A stretch of 64,000 nt of DNA from Rhodospirillaceae bacterium (GTDB taxonomy: Bacteria > Pseudomonadota > Alphaproteobacteria > TMED109), in contig CACEBX010000001.1 of assembly GCA_902557845.1 (NCBI GenBank), positions 62,001-126,000 of the forward strand, in the 5' to 3' direction. Both the position numbers and the translations under genes were made by a program. The notes below the pieces were generated by a model. It saw nothing but the letters and a program-made list of their open reading frames with translations, was not told the DNA's origin and ran no database searches. Shown here in pieces: positions 27,150 through 36,147 of this stretch. Each line of letters opens with the position of its first letter. Position 1 is the stretch's first letter.

Positions 27150-27869
27150 ATGAGAAAAAAACGAAAGGCAATTGATTTAAGGCCTATTACTTTTACTAAA
27201 GACTATATGGCAAATCCATTATCGTCTTGTCTAATAGAACATGGAGATACAAAAGTTATTTGCTCTGTATCTCTGGAAGAAATGGTTCCTAGATGGTTAA
27301 GAGGCAAAGGAAAAGGTTGGATTACATCAGAGTATTCAATGCTTCCTACAGCAACACATACTAGAACAGATAGAGAGTCTGTTAAAGGAAAGCTTTCCGG
27401 CAGAACTCAGGAAATTCAGAGGTTAATTGGAAGATCTATAAGAAATGCATGTAAATTAGACTTGTTAGGAGAAAGAGTTTTAAAGATAGACTGTGACGTG
27501 ATATCCGCGGATGGAGGAACCAGAACTGCTTCAATAAACGGAGCTTGGGTTGCAACAAGAATAGCACTTAATAAACTTAAAAATAAAGGCCTATTAAAAG
27601 AGGACCCTATGCCCTTTGGTGTTTCAGCAATTTCTTGTGGAATAATTAATAATAAAGTTTTTTTAGATTTAGATTATAATGAAGACTCAAACGCAGATGC
27701 AGACGCAAATTTTGTTTTCAATAATCAAGGAAAAATTATTGAGATACAATGTACAGGGGAGAAAGAAGCTATAACTAGCTCACAATTTTCAGAAATGTTT
27801 AAAATATCTAAAGAGTCTTGTCTAAATATTTTTAAATTGCAGCTATCTGCTGTAAAGGAGCGAGTATAA
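27150..27869 (+). CDS. rph: Ribonuclease PH
   Basis: A 239-residue phosphorolytic 3-prime exoribonuclease that trims tRNA ends. Conserved segments are RPITFTKDYMANPLSSCLIEHGDTKVIC at the start, WITSEYSMLPTATHTRT.RE near 65-80, GRTQEIQRLIGRS near 85, and VISADGGTRTASINGAW near 118 (acidic metal/phosphate site). The gene ends GTA TAA at 27869 and overlaps the presumed ATA start of rdgB by four bases. Confidence 0.96.
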   Translation: MRKKRKAIDLRPITFTKDYMANPLSSCLIEHGDTKVICSVSLEEMVPRWLRGKGKGWITSEYSMLPTATHTRTDRESVKGKLSGRTQEIQRLIGRSIRNACKLDLLGERVLKIDCDVISADGGTRTASINGAWVATRIALNKLKNKGLLKEDPMPFGVSAISCGIINNKVFLDLDYNEDSNADADANFVFNNQGKIIEIQCTGEKEAITSSQFSEMFKISKESCLNIFKLQLSAVKERV

Positions 27870-28459
27870 AGATTATATTAGCAACGCAAAACAAAAATAA
27901 AGTTATTGAATTCAACAGAATTTTTAAACCCTACAATGTTTCTTTTTTACCTGTTTCAGAACTTACTAATGTAAATCCAGAAGAAACAGGAAAAACTTTT
28001 TCTGAAAATGCCATAATAAAAGCTAAAGCTGCAGGAAAACTTATTAAATGGAAGCTCCCCTGCTTAGCAGATGATAGTGGTTTAAGTATAAAAATATTAT
28101 CTAATAAGCCTGGAGTTTACTCAGCTAGGTGGGCTGAGAATAATAATTATTCTGATGCTTTTAAGCTAATAAAAAATAAAATTCAAGAAAAAGGGGAAAC
28201 TATGGAAAGACAACCTGCTTTTTTTAGCTGCAGCTTAGCTCTTATAGAATCACATTCAAAAATATTTATTTTTGAAGGAGTATTAGAAGGAAATTTGACG
28301 TATCCACCTAGAGGAAAATTAGGTTTTGGATATGATCCAATTTTTATACCCAGTGGAAAAAAAAAAACCTTGGCAGAATTAAAAAGCATTGAGAAAAATA
28401 ATATTAGCCACCGTAAAATTGCGATAGACAAACTAATTAGGTTTTTACTTGAAAAATAG
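27866..28459 (+). CDS. rdgB: RdgB/HAM1 non-canonical purine NTP pyrophosphatase, with apparent ATA start
   Basis: A 197-residue reading frame with all RdgB landmarks: ILATQNKNKVIEF at the N-terminus, FSENAIIKAKAAG near 50, LADDSGL near 72, PGVYSARWA, GNLTYPPRGKLGFGYDPIF near 150-165 and the final SHRKIA. It removes ITP, dITP and XTP from the nucleotide pool. No ATG, GTG or TTG occurs in frame before residue 113 (28202). The conserved N-terminus instead begins at ATA (27866), five bases after a perfect AAGGAG (27855-27860). The overlap with rph reads ATAA where ATGA would be usual. It is followed by hemW with an 11-bp overlap. Confidence 0.85.
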   Translation: MKIILATQNKNKVIEFNRIFKPYNVSFLPVSELTNVNPEETGKTFSENAIIKAKAAGKLIKWKLPCLADDSGLSIKILSNKPGVYSARWAENNNYSDAFKLIKNKIQEKGETMERQPAFFSCSLALIESHSKIFIFEGVLEGNLTYPPRGKLGFGYDPIFIPSGKKKTLAELKSIEKNNISHRKIAIDKLIRFLLEK

Positions 28460-29546
28460 TGTCTGCATCTACATACATTGGCCTTGGTGCGAAAGTATCT
28501 GTAAATATTGTGATTACTATAAATTTAAAAAAGATAAAAATATAAACTACTTAAATATTTATAAATGTTTCATAAGGGATTTAAAAGTTCTAGAAAAATA
28601 CTTTTACGATAAAACTATAACATCTATACATATAGGTGGAGGAAGTCCTTCTATAATGAACGTCGAATTACTAAGAAAGATATTAGAATATATTTATAAT
28701 AAATATCAAATTGAAGAAAATGTAGAAGTAAGCATTGAAACTAATCCTGAAGATATATTAAATAAAAAATTAATAGAATATAAAAATATCGGCATCAATA
28801 GATTAAATTTAGGGGTTCAGTCATTTTCTAATTCAGCTTTACATTTCTTAGGAAGAAATCATGATAAGAAAAAAGCCATATCATCTATATTTAACTCTTC
28901 AAAGCATTTCGAGAATACTGGCATTGATTTAATTTATGGCCTGCCAGGTCAGGATAAAAATACTTTTGAAAAACAAATTATTTTTGCTAGAGAGCTTCCC
29001 ATAAAACACATCTCACTTTATGAATTTGAGTACAAAAATAAATTACAAAATAATTTATTCTCAAAAAAAAATAAGTTATTATTAGAAGAAAAAAAATTTT
29101 TTTTATATGAAATTAATAGCTTTGCAATAAAAGGATATCAATCACAATACAATATATCGGTGTTAGGAATGAATAATTATATTGGAATTGGTCCTTCTGC
29201 GCATGGTAGAATTTCTAAGGAAAATAATTATATTAAAATACGAAATAGTAAGATACTTAAAGAATGGTCGAATCCAAAAGAAAACCCCTACAAAAAACAA
29301 ATATTATCAAAAGTAAATGCATTAGAAGAGTTTCTTTTATTAGGTTTGAGTAAGACTGAAGGAATATGTATTAAAAAATTAGAAGAATTAACAAATTCCC
29401 AATCTTTAAAATATATTAATTTTAAAAACATTGATGCTCTTAAAGATAAAAAGTTACTCTTTGAAAAAAGAGGAAGACTTTTTTTAAGTCACAAAGGTAT
29501 GTTTCTAATTAATAGTATTATATCAAATTTATTGGCAGCGAATTAA
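28449..29546 (+). CDS. hemW: HemW-like radical SAM haem chaperone
   Basis: A 365-residue radical SAM protein of the HemW/HemN family. YIHWPWCESICKYCDYY gives the CxxxCxxC cluster site near residue 14, IGGGSPS near 58, SIETNPEDI near 93 and GIDLIYGLPGQ near 155. At this length and with the single N-terminal cluster motif it fits HemW, a haem chaperone, rather than the oxygen-independent coproporphyrinogen oxidase HemN. The start is TTG at 28449, inside the end of rdgB. The rdgB-hemW order is standard. Confidence 0.9.
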   Translation: MKNSVCIYIHWPWCESICKYCDYYKFKKDKNINYLNIYKCFIRDLKVLEKYFYDKTITSIHIGGGSPSIMNVELLRKILEYIYNKYQIEENVEVSIETNPEDILNKKLIEYKNIGINRLNLGVQSFSNSALHFLGRNHDKKKAISSIFNSSKHFENTGIDLIYGLPGQDKNTFEKQIIFARELPIKHISLYEFEYKNKLQNNLFSKKNKLLLEEKKFFLYEINSFAIKGYQSQYNISVLGMNNYIGIGPSAHGRISKENNYIKIRNSKILKEWSNPKENPYKKQILSKVNALEEFLLLGLSKTEGICIKKLEELTNSQSLKYINFKNIDALKDKKLLFEKRGRLFLSHKGMFLINSIISNLLAAN

Positions 29547-31048
29547 TTTTCAAAGAACTTTGGAGCCTCTTGATGTATTAAAAATTTTGCCTTTCTTATT
29601 TTTTTTATTTGAAAAGTTCTTTCCACAGTTCCATCAAATTTCAAACGAAATAAGCCTCTTAAACCTAAGTAACCGTTTTCATTAAGCAAATATTTACTTT
29701 CAATCTCTCCATTTTCCTGAAGAATAGCATTAAGTAAAGACAATATATCGTATGCAACCATAGCTACCTTAGGAATATCTGATCCATAAACTATTGAGTA
29801 AGTTTTTTTAACATTATCTTGTAAGAATTCAGATGTTGTAGCAAACAAACCTCCTTTAAGCGCTGGTTCCTGCAATATACTTGTATCCTCCCAAGCTGAA
29901 GTTCCTATATATGAAACTTTTCTGGGGTCTACATTACTATATTGTAATTGTGATGACAAAATTGTAAGTGTTTGCCCTGATGCACCAATGAAAATGCTAT
30001 CCAGTGGTTTTTTTAAAATACTTTTATTTATGCTACTTGCATCTGTTAAGGGCTCTTCAGCATTTTCATTTTGTAAATTTTCTTCTACCTTTTTTAAAGC
30101 TTCCTCATATTCTGCAAAACCTCTTGAAATTTTTTTGGCAGCCAATCGTTGACTCTCAATATCATCTTTAAAAAACTCTACTCTCAATGGAGTAAGGTTA
30201 TTTTTTTTTAGAGCTTTTTCTATAGCATCATAAAGCAAGTAACCGTAAGAATTCTCTGGCAACAGCACCCCTATATTTTTTTTTCCCTCAGAAGTGATAA
30301 AGTTTATTATGGTTTTAGTTTGTTGCTTCGGATCTACTCCAAAAGTCCATATGCCTGTTTTTGCTAAATTAGTATTATTTGTTAAAGCAAAAATTTTAAT
30401 GTTTTTATCTACATAATTTTCTATTGAAACTAGAGACTTTGAATAAAGTGGTCCTATAAATAATTTAATATTATTACCCAATAGCTCCTTAAAAGCTTCT
30501 TTAGTTGTTTTAGCATCTGCCTTAGTATCCCTGACTAGAAGTTTAATATTCTTATTGTCTGTTTGAAATAATGCCAATTCTAGTGAATTTAGAATTAAGT
30601 TTCCTATTTCTTTGTGCTCTCCAGTTAGAGGCAGCAAAACTCCTATTCTTAACTGACTTTTATTTCTATTCAAAGAGCTAAATACACTATCTTTTTTTTC
30701 TTCTTTTTCTTTTTTAATAAACTTTTTTTTTCTTTCTATTAATTTAGACTTTTGTATTTCCTCTTTATATTTGTTTTCATTTTTAAAATTTACTGTACGC
30801 TCATCTTCAGAAGAATTGTTTTTTTCATTTATTGTTTTTTTAGATTCTGGATTTTTTTTTACTGCTTTTTCTTTTTTATGAACTTTTTTATCTTTACTTT
30901 CTTTTTCATCATTAGTGATATTTAAAAAAATTTTTTTTGCTTCATTAATAATATTAAAAGCCTCCTTGTCATTAACTGTACAAGAAGTTATAACTGAAAG
31001 TGTAAGGCACACTTTTAGACCCTTAGTAATATATTTAAATTTAAACAT
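29543..31048 (-). CDS. Penicillin-binding protein activator LpoA-like lipoprotein
   Basis: A 501-residue lipoprotein: hydrophobic start with lipobox SVITSC (Cys at about 23), then a long Lys/Glu-rich, low-complexity linker (about 45-125). A periplasmic-binding-protein-like domain follows (LRIGVLLPLTGEHKEIGNLILNSLELALF near 132-160, IKLFIGPLYSKS near 200). This matches the LppC/LpoA family, whose E. coli member activates PBP1A at the outer membrane. It faces rsmI head to head, the usual partner, with only 9 bp between the two starts. Its end overlaps hemW by 4 bp. Confidence 0.82.
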   Translation of the reverse strand: MFKFKYITKGLKVCLTLSVITSCTVNDKEAFNIINEAKKIFLNITNDEKESKDKKVHKKEKAVKKNPESKKTINEKNNSSEDERTVNFKNENKYKEEIQKSKLIERKKKFIKKEKEEKKDSVFSSLNRNKSQLRIGVLLPLTGEHKEIGNLILNSLELALFQTDNKNIKLLVRDTKADAKTTKEAFKELLGNNIKLFIGPLYSKSLVSIENYVDKNIKIFALTNNTNLAKTGIWTFGVDPKQQTKTIINFITSEGKKNIGVLLPENSYGYLLYDAIEKALKKNNLTPLRVEFFKDDIESQRLAAKKISRGFAEYEEALKKVEENLQNENAEEPLTDASSINKSILKKPLDSIFIGASGQTLTILSSQLQYSNVDPRKVSYIGTSAWEDTSILQEPALKGGLFATTSEFLQDNVKKTYSIVYGSDIPKVAMVAYDILSLLNAILQENGEIESKYLLNENGYLGLRGLFRLKFDGTVERTFQIKKIRKAKFLIHQEAPKFFEN

Positions 31049-31057
31049 ACTTCTTAT

Positions 31058-31927
31058 ATGCTTTTAACAGATTTAACTAATAATAAAAAGATAGAACTTA
31101 AAAACGGCCTTTATATTGTATCTACTCCTATTGGAAATAGATATGATATTACTCTCAGAGCCTTATATATTTTAAATAATTCAAATGTAATAGTTTGTGA
31201 AGATACTAGAATAACAAAAAAACTATTTACACTTTTAAATATCAAAATTAGTGGAAGGATCTGGATATCGTACAATGACTATAATGCACCCTCTAAAGTC
31301 AAGAATATAATTGAAGAAATAAATAAAAATAAAATTGTATCATTTGTATCTGATGCAGGGACTCCTTTGCTTTCAGATCCTGGGTACAAGATGGTACAGG
31401 AGGCCCTTAAAAACAATATAAAAGTTATACCCATTCCTGGCCCTAGTGCCATCACTGCTAGCCTTATAATTTCAGGAGCAAAAACAGATAAGTTTTTCTT
31501 TGTGGGCTTTCTATCAAGAAAAAAAAATGAGTATATAAAAATATTAAAAAAGTACTCTGATTTAAAGGCCCCTCTTATTATATTTGAGAAATCTAAAAGA
31601 ATTAAATTTTTGATTGAAATTGTATTTAATTGGTTTGAAGAAGCAAATTTTATAATAACAAGAGAACTTACAAAAATGCATGAAGAAGTCATATATGTTG
31701 ACATCACTAATTTTGAAAAATATATTAAAAAGGATTTCAATTTAAAAGGAGAACTTACCATTATATTAGAATTGAATAGGAAACTAAAAAAAATCATTTT
31801 TTCAAATAGCGTCCTTTTAAAAGAGTTAAAAAAGTTTAAGCCCTCTCAGGTCGCCTCAATTCTGGCAAGGAGCTCTAGTGAAAGCAGAGAAGAAATTTAT
31901 AAAAGGTGTGTTTCTTTAACAAAATAA
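31058..31927 (+). CDS. rsmI: 16S rRNA 2-prime-O-ribose methyltransferase RsmI
   Basis: A 289-residue tetrapyrrole-methylase-fold enzyme that methylates C1402 of 16S rRNA. GLYIVSTPIGNRYDITLRAL opens it, VICEDTR is near 50, FVSDAGTPLLSDPG near 98-112, and VIPIPGPSAITASLIISG near 125. It starts 9 bp from the divergent LpoA-like gene, too close for ordinary leaders on both sides. The yraN gene that commonly follows rsmI is absent: the BON lipoprotein starts 1 bp after the stop. Confidence 0.93.
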   Translation: MLLTDLTNNKKIELKNGLYIVSTPIGNRYDITLRALYILNNSNVIVCEDTRITKKLFTLLNIKISGRIWISYNDYNAPSKVKNIIEEINKNKIVSFVSDAGTPLLSDPGYKMVQEALKNNIKVIPIPGPSAITASLIISGAKTDKFFFVGFLSRKKNEYIKILKKYSDLKAPLIIFEKSKRIKFLIEIVFNWFEEANFIITRELTKMHEEVIYVDITNFEKYIKKDFNLKGELTIILELNRKLKKIIFSNSVLLKELKKFKPSQVASILARSSSESREEIYKRCVSLTK

Positions 31928-31928
31928 T

Positions 31929-32537
31929 ATGAAAAAATTAAACTTAATTATTATTCCTATATCTATTTTTATTTCTATGATCTGTATTTCATGTACACAA
32001 GTACTAGTAGGTGGTGCGGCTTCTGGAGGAATAATTTTAGTTCAAGAAAGAACTCCTGAGCAGGCAGGCAAAGATATACTAATTAAAACAAAAATTGAGG
32101 AATCTTTTTTTTCTACTAATTATGATGATATATTTTCCAAGATAAAAGTTATTGTATATGAAGGGAGAGTCCTTTTAGTTGGAACAGTAAAAAACGAAAG
32201 CTTTAAAAATATTGCGGTTTCAATTGTTGAAAAATTAAAGGATGTTAAAGAAATAGCAAATTATATAGTTATTGGTAAAGAAAGCGTAATAGACTACTTA
32301 AAGGATACTAGAATAAGTCTTGAATTTAGGGCAAAGTTGTTGACCGATAAAAATATTTCTGAAGTTAACTACACAAGTACAACAGAAAACCGAATTCTTT
32401 ATATTATAGGTGTCTCCCAAAACAAGGAAGAATTAGACCTAGTTCTATCTCACGCTTCTAATGTTGCCGGAGTAAAAAAAATTATAAATTTGGTAATAGA
32501 TAAAAATTCACCAAGTAGAAAACCTGCGGATGAGTAA
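31929..32537 (+). CDS. BON-domain periplasmic lipoprotein (DolP/YraP-like)
   Basis: A 202-residue lipoprotein with lipobox ICISC (Cys at about 22) and two BON domains: about residues 55-115 (IKTKIEESF... GRVLLVGTVKNE... VKEIANYI) and about 120-190 (RAKLLTDKNI... NRILYIIGVSQNKEELDLVLSHASNVAGVKKIINLV). DolP-type proteins sit in the outer membrane at division sites and maintain envelope integrity. It overlaps gshB by 8 bp. Confidence 0.85.
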   Translation: MKKLNLIIIPISIFISMICISCTQVLVGGAASGGIILVQERTPEQAGKDILIKTKIEESFFSTNYDDIFSKIKVIVYEGRVLLVGTVKNESFKNIAVSIVEKLKDVKEIANYIVIGKESVIDYLKDTRISLEFRAKLLTDKNISEVNYTSTTENRILYIIGVSQNKEELDLVLSHASNVAGVKKIINLVIDKNSPSRKPADE

Positions 32538-33474
32538 TTTAAAAATTGCCGTACAAATGGACCCACATGAGCTTCTTGATAAGCAGGCTGATAGCACTTT
32601 TGCTTTAATCGAAGCAGCTATTAAAAAATCATATAAAGTCCACATCTATACTGTAGATGACTTAACTCTTGAAAAGAATGATTTGAAAGTTTTTTGTAAA
32701 GAAGTAAAAGATATTGATATTAACAAAATAGATTTTATAAAGCTATCTGAGAAAAAAAGAAAATCCTTAAAATCATTTGACGTAATTTTGATAAGACAAG
32801 ACCCTCCTTTTAATATGAAATATCTAACTGCTACATACCTTTTAGAAAAAGTCCAAGGGAAAACTATAGTTTTGAATAAACCTTCTTCTATAAGAAATTC
32901 TCCTGAAAAGCTATTAGTAACAAATTTTTATGATTTAATGCCACCAACCATAATTTCAAGAAATGAAATAGAAATTCAGAACTTTTTAGAAGTCCACAAG
33001 GAGTGCATCATTAAGCCTCTTTATGGGAATGGAGGTAAAGATGTTTTTTTTACATCTATAGATGATCCAAATTTGAGCGTAATTATAGAAAAGTTTTTAG
33101 AACAAGAAGAACATTTTATTATCCAAAAATTTATAAAAGGAGTTTCAAAAGGAGACAAAAGGATACTATTGATAAATGGTGATCCAGTTGGCGCAATAAA
33201 CAGAGTACCAAACAAAAGTGAGATAAGGGCAAATCTTCATATTGGGGGAAGAGCAAAAAAAACAACTCTCTCCAAAAATGATTTAAAAATTTGTCGAAGA
33301 ATTAAAAAAACTTTACAAGAAAAAGAGCTATTTTTTGCCGGCATTGATGTAATAGATAGCTACTTAACGGAAATAAATGTTACTTCCCCTACCTGCATTA
33401 GAGAAATTGACTATTTTAATAGAGATAACATTGCAGGTAAGTTTTGGAAAAGTGTTATAAAAATATATTTTTGA
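32530..33474 (+). CDS. gshB: Glutathione synthetase
   Basis: A 314-residue ATP-grasp enzyme joining gamma-glutamylcysteine and glycine. IAVQMDPHELLDKQADSTF is near the start, IRQDPPFNMKYLTATYLLE near 95, and IIKPLYGNGGKDVFF near 158 is the ATP-grasp loop. IQKFIKGVSKGDKRILLINGDPVGAI is near 200, and INVTSPTCIREID near 285 carries the metal ligands. It is the last gene of the rsmI unit and ends exactly where the HIT gene on the other strand ends. Confidence 0.95.
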   Translation: MSNLKIAVQMDPHELLDKQADSTFALIEAAIKKSYKVHIYTVDDLTLEKNDLKVFCKEVKDIDINKIDFIKLSEKKRKSLKSFDVILIRQDPPFNMKYLTATYLLEKVQGKTIVLNKPSSIRNSPEKLLVTNFYDLMPPTIISRNEIEIQNFLEVHKECIIKPLYGNGGKDVFFTSIDDPNLSVIIEKFLEQEEHFIIQKFIKGVSKGDKRILLINGDPVGAINRVPNKSEIRANLHIGGRAKKTTLSKNDLKICRRIKKTLQEKELFFAGIDVIDSYLTEINVTSPTCIREIDYFNRDNIAGKFWKSVIKIYF

Positions 33475-33834
33475 TTAAATATTTATCATCTTTCCCATAT
33501 CCTGCCCACCTAAAAAATGAAAATGAAGATGGGGAACTTCCTGTCTTCCATCTATTCCATGATTAGTTATGATTCTACATCCTTTTTTATCAAGCTTGAA
33601 CATATCAATTAATGCTTCAAATGCTAGAAAGATAGCTTCCTTCTCATCTGTAGAAGAGTTTTTTGAAAAATCAAAAATATCTAAATACTCACTTTTAGGT
33701 ATTATTAAAATGTGAATTTTTGACTTAGGAAAAATATCCTCAAAACACAAGACGTATTCATTCTCATAAACAATTTTCGCATCTGCTTCTTTTCTTAGAA
33801 TCTTAGAAAATATATTACTTTTGTCATACTCCAT
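33475..33834 (-). CDS. HIT-family nucleotide-binding hydrolase (HinT-like)
   Basis: A 119-residue HIT protein. NIFSKILRKEADAKIVYE at the start and PHLHFHFLGG near 105 (the His-x-His-x-His triad) match the HinT branch, which hydrolyses AMP-lysine and related phosphoramidates. It is the terminal gene of the his operon, 6 bp after hisE, a placement known in Alphaproteobacteria. Confidence 0.92.
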   Translation of the reverse strand: MEYDKSNIFSKILRKEADAKIVYENEYVLCFEDIFPKSKIHILIIPKSEYLDIFDFSKNSSTDEKEAIFLAFEALIDMFKLDKKGCRIITNHGIDGRQEVPHLHFHFLGGQDMGKMINI

Positions 33835-33840
33835 AATATT

Positions 33841-34140
33841 TTATTTCTTTCTACTGTGAAGTTCTTTAGCAATATCTTCCAACTTGATATTGAGCTTACT
33901 CCACATTATCAATAGGTGATATAAAAGATCTGCGCTTTCATAAATTGTTTTTTTTTTGTTTTTAAGAGTTGCCTCTATTATTACTTCAGTAGACTCCTCT
34001 CCAACTTTTTGTATCACTTTATTTATGTTTTCTTTAATTAACTTATGTGTGTAACCAGAACTTTTACCTTTTTTTTTGCTAGCAATTAATTCCTCAAGAT
34101 AGGTCAACATTAATCCTAAATTATTTTCTTGTTTTTTCAT
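33841..34140 (-). CDS. hisE: Phosphoribosyl-ATP pyrophosphatase HisE
   Basis: A 99-residue all-alpha NTP-pyrophosphatase (MazG-like fold) for the second step of histidine synthesis. KVGEESTEVIIEA near 50 and YESADLLYHLLIMW near 72 carry the acidic residues that bind magnesium. It is free-standing rather than fused to HisI. It lies 2 bp after hisF. Confidence 0.93.
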   Translation of the reverse strand: MKKQENNLGLMLTYLEELIASKKKGKSSGYTHKLIKENINKVIQKVGEESTEVIIEATLKNKKKTIYESADLLYHLLIMWSKLNIKLEDIAKELHSRKK

Positions 34141-34142
34141 TT

Positions 34143-34913
34143 TTATATCCTTGCAGGCAATCCTGCTCTTTTTAGTTTTTCTTTTACTTCATTGATTTTG
34201 TATTTTCCAAAATGAAAAACAGAAGCAGCTAAAAGTCCTGATGCCCCTCCTAATTTAAATCCTTCTACGAAATCTTTAAGTTCTCCTACACCCCCAGATG
34301 CTATTATCGGTACAGTTACATTGGAGCTTATTTTTTTTGTTAAAGGTAAATCAAATCCTTTTTTTGTTCCATCTCTATCCATTGACGTTATTAATAATTC
34401 TCCTGCTCCCAGTTTTACTGCTCTTTTTGCCCATTCTAAAGCATCTAACCCTGTAGATACTCTTCCTCCATGAGAAAATACCTCGTATCCACTTTTAATT
34501 CTACTATTTTTTGTAGCTTTAGCATCAATTGCTACAACTATACACTGACTTCCGAAGTTATTTGCCCCCTCTATTATTAAATCAGGGTTTGAAATTGCTG
34601 AAGAATTTATAGAAATTTTATCTGCTCCTGCAAATAAGAGCTTCCTTATGTCTTCTACATTTTTTACTCCTCCTCCTACTGTCAAAGGCATAAAACAATT
34701 GTTTGCGGTTTTATTAACTATATCCAGTAAAATACCTCTATTTTCTACACTAGCTGTTATATCTAAAAAACATAGCTCATCTGCTCCCTGCTGATCATAA
34801 ATTTTTGCTTGCTCAACTGGGCTCCCTGCATCAATTAAATCTATAAAATTAATGCCCTTGACTACTCTCCCATTTTTAACGTCTAGACAAGGAATTATTC
34901 TTAATTTTAACAT
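34143..34913 (-). CDS. hisF: Imidazole glycerol phosphate synthase subunit HisF
   Basis: A 256-residue TIM barrel cyclase. [19 protein letters not shown] carries the catalytic aspartate (about residue 11), [10 protein letters not shown] is near 78, the second aspartate is in [13 protein letters not shown] near 133, and IIASGGVG near 180 binds phosphate. It works with HisH to make imidazole glycerol phosphate and AICAR. It overlaps hisA by 7 bp. Confidence 0.97.
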   Translation of the reverse strand: MLKLRIIPCLDVKNGRVVKGINFIDLIDAGSPVEQAKIYDQQGADELCFLDITASVENRGILLDIVNKTANNCFMPLTVGGGVKNVEDIRKLLFAGADKISINSSAISNPDLIIEGANNFGSQCIVVAIDAKATKNSRIKSGYEVFSHGGRVSTGLDALEWAKRAVKLGAGELLITSMDRDGTKKGFDLPLTKKISSNVTVPIIASGGVGELKDFVEGFKLGGASGLLAASVFHFGKYKINEVKEKLKRAGLPARI

Positions 34914-35629
34914 TTGTTTCCTATACTAAACATCTCGTTTAAATCAATTTTTTTATCATAAATAGCTTTCCCCACAATAACTCCTGATACTTTAATATTT
35001 GCAAGCTTTGATAAATCGTCTAAGCTAGAAACTCCACCTGAAGCTATTAAAGGAACTTTAATTATGTTTTTATAATATTTTATTTTATCAATATTGGGGC
35101 CTTTCAATAATCCATCCTTACTGATATCAGTAAAAATTATACTTTCAACTCCTAAGTCGGAAAACTTTTTAAAATAATATTCTGCATCTCTATCGTTTAT
35201 AATTTTAGTCCATCCTTTTACAGCAACTTTATCATTCATCAGGTCTAGTCCTACCGAAATTTTTTTAGGAAATAGTTTTACAGCTTCTTTTACTATTGTT
35301 TCATTCTCTATAGCCGCTGTTCCTATAATAACTCTGCTTACTCCAAGATTTATCCATTCTTCCACTGTGTTTAAAGATCTTATGCCCCCTCCTAATTGAA
35401 TACTACAGTCGGAAGTGTCTAAAATTTCATTGATGACCTTTTGATTTTGATTTTTTCCCGATAATGCCCCATCTAAATCAACTACATGAACCCATTGGGC
35501 TCCATTCTTTTCAAATTCATAGACTTGATTTTTTATATTATTGGAGTAGATAGTTTTCCTTTCAAAATCTCCTTTTTGCAGCCTTACTATTTTTCCTTTA
35601 GAAATATCTATTGCAGGATAAATTATCAT
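34907..35629 (-). CDS. hisA: ProFAR isomerase HisA
   Basis: A 240-residue TIM barrel isomerase. [19 protein letters not shown] gives the first catalytic aspartate near residue 8, IQLGGGIRS is near 77, [14 protein letters not shown] near 130 holds the second, and [12 protein letters not shown] near 172 binds phosphate. It converts ProFAR to PRFAR ahead of HisF/HisH. It overlaps the upstream acetyltransferase gene by 4 bp. Confidence 0.96.
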   Translation of the reverse strand: MIIYPAIDISKGKIVRLQKGDFERKTIYSNNIKNQVYEFEKNGAQWVHVVDLDGALSGKNQNQKVINEILDTSDCSIQLGGGIRSLNTVEEWINLGVSRVIIGTAAIENETIVKEAVKLFPKKISVGLDLMNDKVAVKGWTKIINDRDAEYYFKKFSDLGVESIIFTDISKDGLLKGPNIDKIKYYKNIIKVPLIASGGVSSLDDLSKLANIKVSGVIVGKAIYDKKIDLNEMFSIGNKC

Positions 35630-36147
35630 GATAACCCTAGATATTTATAATAATATTTTCCTGACACCATCTTATTATTATCTAACTTGTGATAAGCTGG
35701 TAGCTCTCCCCATTTTTTGTATCCAATTTGCTCATAAAGCTTTATCGCTCTTTTTTGTGTTTCTCTTACATCTAATAATACATGTGAAAAATTTTTTTTC
35801 TTACATTCTTTTTCCGCCTCTTCTAGTAATAGTTTAGCTAAGCCATGTCCTCTTGCCCATGTAGCTACAAAGTGAGTATCTATAAAAACCCTAAACATTG
35901 ATGCTTCATTCGATGAGGAAAAAGTAACAACTTGCAGAGAGCCAGCAATAAGTCCTTTATATCTTCCTAAAAACAACCATCTATTAGGTACTAATAAAAC
36001 TCCTTTCCAATAATTTCTAACTTTATTTTTAGGAGGCGGTTTAACCCATCCAAACCCTATTCCTTCTTTTATAGCATCCATTGTTGCAGATGTTAATTCT
36101 TCTAGTTCCCCTTTCTTGAAAGAGTAAGTTTTTTTTACTGTAATCAT
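35626..36147 (-). CDS. GNAT-family N-acetyltransferase within the his operon
   Basis: A 173-residue GNAT protein. Motif A is in THFVATWARGHGLAKLLLEEAE near 95-118 (the R..G.G/A acetyl-CoA loop), followed by VLLDVRETQKRAIKLYEQIGYKKWGELP (motif B). The acceptor is unknown. It is wedged between hisH (1-bp overlap) and hisA (4-bp overlap), so it is fully coupled to histidine synthesis, although no GNAT step exists in that pathway. Confidence 0.85.
   Translation of the reverse strand: MITVKKTYSFKKGELEELTSATMDAIKEGIGFGWVKPPPKNKVRNYWKGVLLVPNRWLFLGRYKGLIAGSLQVVTFSSSNEASMFRVFIDTHFVATWARGHGLAKLLLEEAEKECKKKNFSHVLLDVRETQKRAIKLYEQIGYKKWGELPAYHKLDNNKMVSGKYYYKYLGLS

Noticed and set aside
28202-28459. An 85-residue ATG-initiated frame as a separate small gene
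   Set aside because: It is the C-terminal part of RdgB; conserved family sequence continues unbroken upstream to 27866.
31279-31797. 172-residue frame antisense to rsmI
   Set aside because: Shadow of the clear rsmI coding sequence; Phe/Ile/Ser-rich translation typical of AT-rich antisense frames.
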